From Bacteroidales bacterium (GTDB lineage: Bacteria > Bacteroidota > Bacteroidia > Bacteroidales > UBA932): a stretch of 56,215 nucleotides of DNA. The first letter of the stretch is position 1, and each line of letters opens with the position of its first letter. Location: assembly GCA_017614715.1 (NCBI GenBank), contig JAGABI010000065.1:1-56215 (forward strand). Direction: 5' to 3'. Below, piece by piece: positions 19,978 to 27,030 of this stretch. Made by a program: the position numbers and the translations under genes. The notes beneath the pieces were generated by a model. It was not told the DNA's origin, did not search any database, and was given only the letters and a program-made list of their open reading frames with translations.

Positions 19978-21384
19978 ATGGGTGGATTATTCGGAGTCGT
20001 CTCCAAAAAGAAGTGTGTTACCGAACTGTTCTATGGGATTGATTATCATTCCCATCTGGGAACAAAGAGGGGAGGAATGGCAGTTATTAACGAGGATGGG
20101 TCGCTGGTCCGCAGCATCCACAGCCTCAAACAATCATATTTCAGGGTCAAGTTCGAGCCCGACCTTCGCAAGTTTGACGGTCGCAGCGGCATCGGTGTCA
20201 TAAGCGACAGCGAGTCGCAGCCGATTGCGGTGCATTCGCACCTGGGCCGGTTTGCCATATGTACGGTGATGAAAATCAACAATATGGCATCGCTGGCTGC
20301 CGACGTGATGAACGAGGGGAAGATTTTTACCGAGTTGAGCGACGGTACTACCAACGGTACCGAACTTCTGGCGCAGCTGCTCAATCACGGCGCCACCTTT
20401 GCCGAGGGTATCCGTTACGCGCAAAGCAAGATAGAAGGGGCGTGCACGATGCTGATACTCACCGATGACGGCATCATTGCTGCCCGTGACTGGTGGGGCC
20501 GCACACCGCTTGCTATCGGCCGCAGGGAAGACGGTTACGCAGTGGCCAGCGAGAGCTGCAGTATGATCAACCTCGACTATGACTTCTTCAGGGAGTTGGG
20601 TCCGGGTGAGATAGTCAAAATCACGGCTGACGGCATAGAGCAGATACTCCCCGCCGAGGGAAAACTTCACGTATGCTCTTTCCTCTGGATTTATTATGGC
20701 TTCCCGGCAACTTCTTATGAAGGTATGAATGTAGATCACGCCCGTCGCAACCTGGGCCGTCTAATGGGTCAGCAGGATGACCTCAAGGCTGACCTCGTGT
20801 CTCCTATTCCCGACTCCGGTACAAGTATGGCACTGGGCTATGCAGAGGGTGCAGGAATCCCTTACCGCAATGCGGTTATGAAGTATACCCCCACCTGGCC
20901 GCGCAGCTTTATGCCGGTGGACCAGAGTACCCGCGACACGGTAGCAAAGATGAAACTTATCCCCAACTATGGGCAGATGAAGGACCGCAAGATTGTATTC
21001 TGCGACGATTCTATCGTGCGTGGGACGCAGCTTCGCGATAACGTCCAGATTTTCCGTGGACACGGGGCCGGGGAGATACATATTCGCATCAGCTGCCCGC
21101 CGCTGGTGTATCCCTGCCCGTATCTTAATTTCTCAGCATCCAAGGGGCCGCTGGAGTTCGTGACCCGCCGCACCATCCTGGATTTGGAAGGTAGGCACGA
21201 CGCCCATCTGGAAGAGTATTCTTCTTATGGCTCGCCCCGATACTGTAATATGGTAGAGGCCATCCGCAGCAAGCTGACCATGGATTCGCTCAAGTTCAAT
21301 TCCGTGGACAACGTTGTGAAAGCCATCGGCCTGCCCAAGTGCAGCCTCTGTACCCACTGCTTTGACGGTACTTACAACAATTAG
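19978..21384 (+). CDS. PurF-family amidophosphoribosyltransferase-like protein lacking the N-terminal Cys
   Basis: Protein of 468 residues with a class II glutamine amidotransferase (Ntn) domain, then a phosphoribosyltransferase domain. Known PurF makes phosphoribosylamine from PRPP and glutamine in purine synthesis. The PRPP loop is intact (FCDDSIVRGTQ, Asp343-Asp344), as are PIPDSGTSMALGYAEG and the late Cys-rich CSLCTHCFDGTY. However, the protein opens MGGLFGVVS where PurF has a processed Cys (CGVFG), and stop codons just upstream rule out a longer start. A Cys at position 13 cannot be an N-terminal nucleophile without cleavage. Glutaminase activity is therefore doubtful; the protein may use ammonia or have another role. 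The family call is firm; the activity is open. Confidence 0.85.
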   Translation: MGGLFGVVSKKKCVTELFYGIDYHSHLGTKRGGMAVINEDGSLVRSIHSLKQSYFRVKFEPDLRKFDGRSGIGVISDSESQPIAVHSHLGRFAICTVMKINNMASLAADVMNEGKIFTELSDGTTNGTELLAQLLNHGATFAEGIRYAQSKIEGACTMLILTDDGIIAARDWWGRTPLAIGRREDGYAVASESCSMINLDYDFFRELGPGEIVKITADGIEQILPAEGKLHVCSFLWIYYGFPATSYEGMNVDHARRNLGRLMGQQDDLKADLVSPIPDSGTSMALGYAEGAGIPYRNAVMKYTPTWPRSFMPVDQSTRDTVAKMKLIPNYGQMKDRKIVFCDDSIVRGTQLRDNVQIFRGHGAGEIHIRISCPPLVYPCPYLNFSASKGPLEFVTRRTILDLEGRHDAHLEEYSSYGSPRYCNMVEAIRSKLTMDSLKFNSVDNVVKAIGLPKCSLCTHCFDGTYNN

Positions 21385-21424
21385 AAGCTGTTTTGAAATA
21401 ATTGACCTATTTCAAAAAGCTTCT
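21383..21424. terminator. bidirectional terminator between PurF-like gene and comEC
   Basis: A long hairpin: AGAAGCTGTTTTGAAATA (21383-21400) pairs with TATTTCAAAAAGCTTCT (21408-21424) with a single bulge and loop ATTGACC. It spans the gap between two convergent stops and has A/T-rich arms on both strands. Confidence 0.7.
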
Positions 21425-22500
21425 TAGAGCCCGGCGATTATACCGATAACGGTCTTCAGCAGGCTTAGCGACAGCCGCAGTGCTGACGTCAGGAAATCTC
21501 CCGCAACCGGGAGATTTTTTGTTAGAAGGGTCAGCGGCGTGAGGTAGATTGCGGCGCTGGTCAGCGGAATCGCCACAAAGTTGGTTATCAGGAAGTAACG
21601 GGGAAAGGTGCCAAAATAGAGCCACACCAGCGGGGCGGTGGCGGCCTGGCAGCTGAGGCTCAGCGCAACGGTGTTCCAGACCTTCTCCATCAGGGCGCTC
21701 CTGCACTCAAGTATCGTCTTTAGCCGTGGATATATTACTCCGATGCCCGCCATCGCTCCGTAAGAGAGTTGGAAGCCGATTTGGAAGGGGGCATCTGGGT
21801 TGGCCAGAGTGGAGATAAGGGCGCTGATGGCCAGCGCCCGGATCAGGTTACGCCGGCTACCAGCGAGTTCCCCAGCCTCGTATATTGTTATCATCATAAC
21901 CGCCCTGAGAATCGACGTTGAAAGGCCGGTGATTATCGCGTAGCTCCAGAGCAGGGTCAGGGTTACTGTCTTGCGTGTGATGCGGGCGGGAGGGCTGTTG
22001 CCAAGGATGCACAGGGTGAGGGTGATCAAGAGGTATAACACCCCGATATGGAGCCCGGAGAGAGCCATCAGGTGCATCGCTCCGCTCTTTTTGAAATCGC
22101 TCTTCAGCGCACGGTCAATCCGGCTGCGGTCACCAATGGCGATGGCGCTCAGTATCGCCCCCTCGCTGCCGCCTCCGGCCGCATCGTAAAGCATCTGCGA
22201 TATATGTTCGCGGGCCGCGGCCGATTTCGCCCGCATTTCCGTTTCCGGAGCAGGGTAGCGCCCTATTGCGGCATTCATCACTCCCAGCATCAGCATTGCC
22301 GCCGTCATTGCCGTACGCCACTTTTTGAGCGTCGCAACAAGCGCCACCGCAGGTATCAAAATCGCCAGAATACTAATGATTATAGTCTTTGTCGCGGACG
22401 CCTCCGGGCCCGCCCAGAAGGCCGCGCAGCATCCCGCCGCCACATCTCCCGCCACAAACGCCGCCGCATACACCTCAATATCCGAAATCCTTCCCCTCAT
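21424..22500 (-). CDS. ComEC/Rec2-family membrane protein, short form
   Basis: Polytopic inner-membrane protein of 358 residues related to the DNA-uptake channel ComEC. The competence core is clear: KSGAMHLMALSGLHIGVLY (the SGLHI signature), then GLSTSILRAVMM and the FQLSYGAMAGI segment, with around eight membrane helices. Typical ComEC proteins run to about 700 residues with an N-terminal OB-like domain and a C-terminal metallo-beta-lactamase domain. Both are missing here, although the stop is clean and followed by a terminator. It may be a natural short form or a decayed gene. Directly upstream is a degenerate duplicate of its own first 25 codons and a set of 34-base repeats. Confidence 0.8.
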   Translation of the reverse strand: MRGRISDIEVYAAAFVAGDVAAGCCAAFWAGPEASATKTIIISILAILIPAVALVATLKKWRTAMTAAMLMLGVMNAAIGRYPAPETEMRAKSAAAREHISQMLYDAAGGGSEGAILSAIAIGDRSRIDRALKSDFKKSGAMHLMALSGLHIGVLYLLITLTLCILGNSPPARITRKTVTLTLLWSYAIITGLSTSILRAVMMITIYEAGELAGSRRNLIRALAISALISTLANPDAPFQIGFQLSYGAMAGIGVIYPRLKTILECRSALMEKVWNTVALSLSCQAATAPLVWLYFGTFPRYFLITNFVAIPLTSAAIYLTPLTLLTKNLPVAGDFLTSALRLSLSLLKTVIGIIAGL

Positions 22501-22742
22501 ATCCTTCCAAGGCCGTCACCATTCCGGAACATCGCAGCACCCCGCCGCCATGCCCTGCTGGAACATCGCAGCACCCCGCCGCCATGCCTGCTGGAACATC
22601 GCAGATCCCCGCTGCCATGCCCTGCTGGAACATCGCAGCTCCCCGCCGCCATGCCCTGTTGGAACACAGCATACCATCCTGCCGCTAAGTCCCCCGCCAC
22701 AAACGCCGCCGCGTATAGCACTATGTCGCATCGCCCCTTCAT
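22497..22742 (-). pseudogene. duplicated comEC start region forming an 81-codon upstream frame
   Basis: From the ATG at 22742 the frame reads MKGRCDIVLYAAAFVAGDLA, almost the same as the ComEC start MRGRISDIEVYAAAFVAGDV. It then runs through the 34-base repeats as Gly/Cys/Ala-rich low-complexity sequence and stops with TGA overlapping the comEC ATG (ATGA at 22500-22497). It looks like a partial tandem duplication of the gene start rather than an independent gene. Translation of it could couple to comEC. Confidence 0.45.
22526..22660. repeat. four tandem copies of a 34-base unit before comEC
   Basis: Units begin GGAACATCGCAG at 22526, 22560, 22593 and 22627, with lengths 34, 33, 34 and 34, and with small substitutions. 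A fifth, broken copy starts at 22661. Each holds CCCCGCCGCCATGCCCTG, which resembles comEC itself at 22425-22446, so the unit seems to have grown from comEC codons about 20-27. The unit length is not a multiple of three. Confidence 0.85.
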
Positions 22743-22800
22743 CTCTGTCAGTATTGCGATACGAAGATACGGCTTATTGGCCCTGCTTTCTGCTAATCAA

Positions 22801-22850
22801 GAGTCGGCGGGTGCGCCCAGAAATACACTGCGGGGCGCTAGTGCCGACTC
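22801..22850. repeat. REP-like imperfect palindrome near the Y1 transposase-type gene
   Basis: GAGTCGGC (22801-22808) pairs with GCCGACTC (22843-22850). Inside, GCGCCC (22813-22818) pairs with GGGCGC (22833-22838), leaving a short loop. A further AGTCGGCTC lies at 22873-22881. No T run follows, so it is not a simple terminator. Its position next to a RAYT-like gene suggests a REP element. Confidence 0.45.
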
Positions 22851-23035
22851 CAGACCGTGGTATCAACTCCCAAAGTCGGCTCAAGTGTCAATTAGCACTG
22901 TCAGCGCTTAATCCTTCGACGCTTATTCATCGGAAAAGATTTGCCGGAGACATACTTTTTACTCAAATTAGTGCTCGAAAGCTTGCTTCTTTTGTCATTG
23001 GCGTATGATGGCGGAGAATGAGGCGTGAGACAATT

Positions 23036-23953
23036 ATGGACAAAAGACATTATTATCATCTCTGCGCAGATGGCGGCAAGGCGCGCAGCTTCATCCTTTC
23101 CCGGGAAGATTATGTGGCCGTGATGAACATTGTTGCCGTATGTGCTGCAAATACCGGAGCGGCCGTTCTGGCATTCTCACTTGAGGATACACATCCGCAC
23201 TTCCTGCTTCATGGGACTCTGGAAGATTGTGTCGCTTTCAAAAGCCTGTTCGAATCGATATGTATACGCTATGCCAGCCGTACCAGAGCAGATGGTGCCG
23301 GTTTCGCTTTGAATGGGGAACTCTATCCCGTCGATGATGATATCAATCACCTGCGGAACGTGGCGGCATATGTGGTGATCCAGCCCACCAAAGACGGGAA
23401 ACGGGTTATGCCGTACGATTATCTCTGGGGTAGCGGGTCGTTATATTTCAGGAGCCGTTACAATCTGCCGGTCTGGTCGTTTGACGATACCGGTACATAC
23501 TCCCCACCCATAAGATTCGATTCGCTGCCGATTCAGGAGCGGAGGGAGATGATCCATTCCCGAAAGTATACGCTTCCCGGCAACTGGCTTGTCGCACACA
23601 GAATAGTTTTGCCCTCCAGCTATATAGATGTCGCAGGCTTTGAGGCGATATTCCAAACTCCCAACTGCTTCAGGGTCTTTATGTCGGGTAATAAACGCCG
23701 TGAAGAAGAGTTGCTACAGCAGATGTCGTGGCATATTGGAGTCAGCTTGGAGGACGCTGAGGCAAGGAGACTCTGCGCTGACTTGTGCAAAGAGCAATTT
23801 GGCATCCGGGATGTCCGGCGGTTGGATGCTCGCGCAAGAATAACTTTGGCGCAGACCCTGAGACGCAAGCACCGGTTGTCGTTCAGGCAACTCTCATCCC
23901 TGGTCCTTCTTCCCGAATCCGAATTGCGCAAATTTGTACCGGGTATTCAATAG
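23036..23953 (+). CDS. Y1 (IS200-like) transposase domain protein, RAYT-like
   Basis: Protein of 305 residues related to REP-associated tyrosine transposases, single-strand DNA nucleases of the HUH class. The HxH metal motif is His53-Pro-His55 (EDTHPHFLLHG). The candidate nucleophile is Tyr112, in LRNVAAYVVIQPTKDG, which stands where relatives have YIHxNPVxAG and is followed by YDYLWGSGSLYF for the usual YxWSS. The C-terminal 80 residues look like a helix-turn-helix tail (LDARARITLAQTLRRKHRLSFRQLSSL). The ATG at 23036 is preferred over 23018. It stands alone between comEC and the defence operon, with a REP-like hairpin upstream. It may be a domesticated enzyme; activity is uncertain. Confidence 0.72.
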   Translation: MDKRHYYHLCADGGKARSFILSREDYVAVMNIVAVCAANTGAAVLAFSLEDTHPHFLLHGTLEDCVAFKSLFESICIRYASRTRADGAGFALNGELYPVDDDINHLRNVAAYVVIQPTKDGKRVMPYDYLWGSGSLYFRSRYNLPVWSFDDTGTYSPPIRFDSLPIQERREMIHSRKYTLPGNWLVAHRIVLPSSYIDVAGFEAIFQTPNCFRVFMSGNKRREEELLQQMSWHIGVSLEDAEARRLCADLCKEQFGIRDVRRLDARARITLAQTLRRKHRLSFRQLSSLVLLPESELRKFVPGIQ

Positions 23954-24229
23954 ACCACTTCCATAATCCGTAGGTCAAATACGTCAGCTCCGGTCGATAT
24001 CTGCGCAGTCCCTTTCTGTTCATTTTTCCGCTAAATCGTTTGTAACGTTTATTATGCCTATAGTCTTGGGCATCTCTAAAGCAGCTGATAGGGCACCCGT
24101 GTTGAAGTATGGCCTTTTGCAGTTTGGCCGGACTAAAAATGGATTGTGTTTCTTTTTAGGTCACATGCATATTACGATAAGTAGTTTTAAAGTCAGTCCT
24201 AAACCAGTGGTGATGTAAAGATTAATTCA
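23954..24229. other. intergenic stretch at the left edge of the defence operon
   Basis: About 280 bases without a convincing gene. Base composition drops toward A+T across it, marking the left edge of the AT-rich island. Apart from the -7 box at its right end I see no terminator, tRNA or clear attachment repeat. Confidence 0.5.
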
Positions 24230-24237
24230 TAAATTTG
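24230..24237 (+). promoter_or_regulatory. -7 box of the restriction-modification operon
   Basis: TAAATTTG matches TAnnTTTG and lies 15 bases before the ATG at 24253. No TTTG is at the -33 position. All four downstream genes could be read from here, since the gaps between them are 2-4 bases. Confidence 0.4.
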
Positions 24238-24252
24238 TACAATTTGATTTCA

Positions 24253-25962
24253 ATGGCACCGAATGCGTCATATAGTAGAGAGAAGAAAAAGGCAATAGGT
24301 TCGTTTTACACTCCACCGGTTGTTTCTGACTTCCTTGCTCTGCTAGTTACGTCCATTATTCCAAATGACGCAACTCTATCTTGTTTGGACCCGGCTGTCG
24401 GGGATGGCGTGTTATTGCATAGTCTTTACAAACTCCCATTGCGGCAACAGTTTTATTGTTTTTCGGGCGTAGACATCGACAAGAACGCTATTGATGCAGT
24501 TAAGTTCTCTTTTGATGATTCGAACGCTAAGGTTGTTTTCAAAACAACAGATGCATTAAAACCATTTGGAGCTAAATCGTATGCTGCCGGATGGAAAAGG
24601 TTTTTATCCATTGCTAACATAGATGGTTTCGATGTGGTTGTTTGTAATCCGCCATGGGGTGCTGATATAAGCTCTTATCACGATCTTGCTGGCTCGTTTT
24701 CCTGTGCTACTGGACAGTATGACATCTATGATGTTTTTATAGAATTGATTGTCAGTCTACTCAAAGACAACGGGATATATGGACTTATCTTACCTGATTC
24801 AATTTTCAGCAAGGAGCATCTTAATTCCAGAAAATTGCTACTAGAAAAGACAACCATTACCCATATTGTAAAGCTTGGAGAATCGTTCTTTTCAGATGTC
24901 AATTCATCTGTTTCTATTATTGTAGGTAGGAAGGCGATTATGCCTGACTCAAACGTACGATGTACACACATCACTCCGGAACAGAGAAGCGCCATCTTGT
25001 CGGGGAGTGTCTCTCTCATGTCAATTGAGCATAATAATCATCTTGACGTTCCTCAAGATTATATGATTCAGCGTGGTTGGGAATTCGTTCTTGATACTAC
25101 AAGAGAGGATACCGTTTTGCTTGCTCACCTTGACCTTTTTTCTAGAATCGGGAACGTTAGCTCTTCTCGCCGGGGTGTAGAGCTTTCTAAACGTGGCATT
25201 ATTTGGCGTTGCCCTGCGTGTCACAAATGGTCTCCTATGCCTCCTTCTAATAAGGACGCGCATTGTAGTCACTGTGGTTGTATTGTACCAAGAGATAAAT
25301 TAGAGCCAGAGAGTATCGTTATTCCGATTGGCGATGTACGATCTAATTCTGTTCCCATCACCATCGGTGAAGATATCCATCGCTATTCACTAAAAACAAA
25401 GAAACGTATTGTTCTCGGTTATGCAGGTATCAATTATAAAGACGACAACCAATTCAAAGAAGAAAAGGTGGTTGTAAGAAAGACAGGTGTTGGTATATCA
25501 GCAGCAATAGACTTTAATCACAATTATTCAAACCAAGTTGTTTATCTGCTCAGGTCTCTTGATAAAAACACCGTCCCGACAGAGTTATTGATTGCTGTTA
25601 TTAATTCCAGGATTATTACTTACTATTTGATAAAGTCAAAAAGCGTTAATCAATGGCAGACTCATCCATATTTGACTCAAGATGATTTAGGTGGGTTGCC
25701 TTTTCCTTGTTTGGAGCAGGAAGACGAAGGCCTTCTTAAAACGAAGCTGGTTGAAATAAAGCGTTTGGTAAAGAAACTTCAGAACAACAATAATCAGAAA
25801 TCATTTAATGCAGCAGACGCAAAAGTTGAACGAATCGTGGCCGATTTATTCCATTTAGGGAGGGACGATTATCGGCTTATTTATAGAGCAATTGAGTCAG
25901 CTCAGCAGATGATTCCTTTTCGTTGTCTTCTTAATATTAATATTCAAGACATTTTTGGATAA
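24253..25962 (+). CDS. N6-adenine DNA methyltransferase, Eco57I/TaqI-like
   Basis: Predicted to methylate adenine in a specific DNA site with S-adenosylmethionine. It has 569 residues. The N-terminal signature GSFYTPPVVSDFLA is followed by motif I LDPAVGDG (from residue 46) and the catalytic motif NPPW at 132-135. A treble-clef or zinc-ribbon-like segment has Cys320, Cys323, Cys338 and Cys341 (CPAC, then CSHC). The C-terminal part (VYLLRSLD, then QWQTHPYLTQDDLGGLPFP) resembles the specificity domain of TaqI-type enzymes. No nuclease motif is present, so it is a methylase, not a fused type IIG enzyme. It is the first gene of a tight four-gene operon, AT-richer than its surroundings, suggesting transfer. 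Confidence 0.87.
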   Translation: MAPNASYSREKKKAIGSFYTPPVVSDFLALLVTSIIPNDATLSCLDPAVGDGVLLHSLYKLPLRQQFYCFSGVDIDKNAIDAVKFSFDDSNAKVVFKTTDALKPFGAKSYAAGWKRFLSIANIDGFDVVVCNPPWGADISSYHDLAGSFSCATGQYDIYDVFIELIVSLLKDNGIYGLILPDSIFSKEHLNSRKLLLEKTTITHIVKLGESFFSDVNSSVSIIVGRKAIMPDSNVRCTHITPEQRSAILSGSVSLMSIEHNNHLDVPQDYMIQRGWEFVLDTTREDTVLLAHLDLFSRIGNVSSSRRGVELSKRGIIWRCPACHKWSPMPPSNKDAHCSHCGCIVPRDKLEPESIVIPIGDVRSNSVPITIGEDIHRYSLKTKKRIVLGYAGINYKDDNQFKEEKVVVRKTGVGISAAIDFNHNYSNQVVYLLRSLDKNTVPTELLIAVINSRIITYYLIKSKSVNQWQTHPYLTQDDLGGLPFPCLEQEDEGLLKTKLVEIKRLVKKLQNNNNQKSFNAADAKVERIVADLFHLGRDDYRLIYRAIESAQQMIPFRCLLNINIQDIFG

Positions 25963-25964
25963 AA

Positions 25965-27026
25965 ATGGGGTATAGATACATCGGTAGTAAGGAGAAACTC
26001 TCGGATATTATCATCAGAACATTCAAAGCAGATTGCCCTGATGCTCATTCCGTAATTGATCTTATGGCCGGTACGGGCCTTTTTTCAAAGGCATTACGAA
26101 AAGAAGGTTATCGAGTTGTGGCATCCGATATGATGAGTTATTCGTACCATCATCTGGTTGTGAACCTTCGACTCAACACATCTCCCTCCTTTGCTGGGAT
26201 CAGTAATTTATTTCATAGGCAAGGTGATAGTAGTGACTCATACTCTAATGCATTGGCGATATTAAATAAACTTGATCCTGTTGAGGATTATTTCCATAAT
26301 GAGTTCTCGCCAGAAGGGAAACCTAAGAATGGATTTAAACCAAGGATGTATTTTACGGCGCGTAATGCAAGCAAGATTGACGCGATTAGGCTACAAATAA
26401 AGGATTGGTATTCAAGAGGATTGATCACTGACACAGAGCATTCTCTCTTGTTACATACGTTGATTTTATCTGCGAATGACATTGCAAATATTGCAGGAAC
26501 CTATGGTCACTATTTAAGTCACTTCGTTCAGAGGGCATTGAATCCTATTGTTTTGCAGCCAGTGTCATTTGAACCGAATGCGAATATTGATGGACATGAA
26601 ATTTTCAAAGGATTTGCGGAAGATCTGGCTCCATCACTATCAGGTGATATATGCTATATTGACCCCCCTTACATTAAACGTCAATATGCTGCAAATTATC
26701 ATATTCTGGAAACATTGGCAAGGGAGGATAAACCAGAGGCTGTCGGAGAAAGTGGTCTTAGGCCATGGCGTGATCAGTATTCTAACTTCTGCTCAAAACT
26801 CAAAATCTTTGATTCTTTTGGCAAAATACTATCTGGTATTCAGTGTAATGAGTTCTACATAAGCTACAGCTCAGAGGGCCTTATTCCTATTGATAAGATG
26901 GTTGAATATATGGCGGGATATGGATCTGTTGATAAACAAGAGATTGAGTACAAGAGGTTTAAAAGCCATAATGACAATAGCCCCGAAAAAGTCACTGAGT
27001 ATTTAATACACATGACAAAAGCATAA
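25965..27026 (+). CDS. DNA adenine methyltransferase, D12 (Dam-like) class
   Basis: Second adenine methylase of the operon, with 353 residues. It opens YIGSKEKL, a variant of the class YxGxK start that contacts S-adenosylmethionine. Motif I is DLMAGTGLFSKAL (Asp32), and the catalytic motif DPPY is at residues 233-236 (CYIDPPYIKRQYAANYH). The order SAM motif, target region, DPPY fits the alpha class, as in Dam and many type II enzymes. The start is 2 bases after the previous stop. Two methylases of different classes suggest that each modifies one strand of an asymmetric site, or that they protect two sites; this is inference. Confidence 0.88.
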   Translation: MGYRYIGSKEKLSDIIIRTFKADCPDAHSVIDLMAGTGLFSKALRKEGYRVVASDMMSYSYHHLVVNLRLNTSPSFAGISNLFHRQGDSSDSYSNALAILNKLDPVEDYFHNEFSPEGKPKNGFKPRMYFTARNASKIDAIRLQIKDWYSRGLITDTEHSLLLHTLILSANDIANIAGTYGHYLSHFVQRALNPIVLQPVSFEPNANIDGHEIFKGFAEDLAPSLSGDICYIDPPYIKRQYAANYHILETLAREDKPEAVGESGLRPWRDQYSNFCSKLKIFDSFGKILSGIQCNEFYISYSSEGLIPIDKMVEYMAGYGSVDKQEIEYKRFKSHNDNSPEKVTEYLIHMTKA

Positions 27027-27030
27027 CAAT

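Noticed and set aside
22526-22660. Direct repeats of about 34 bases that could be taken for a CRISPR array
   Set aside because: The units are head to tail with no spacers, and no cas genes are present.
24253-25962. First operon gene as a fused type IIG restriction-methylation enzyme
   Set aside because: At 569 residues there is no N-terminal PD-(D/E)xK domain; the protein starts directly with the methylase GSFYTPP motif.
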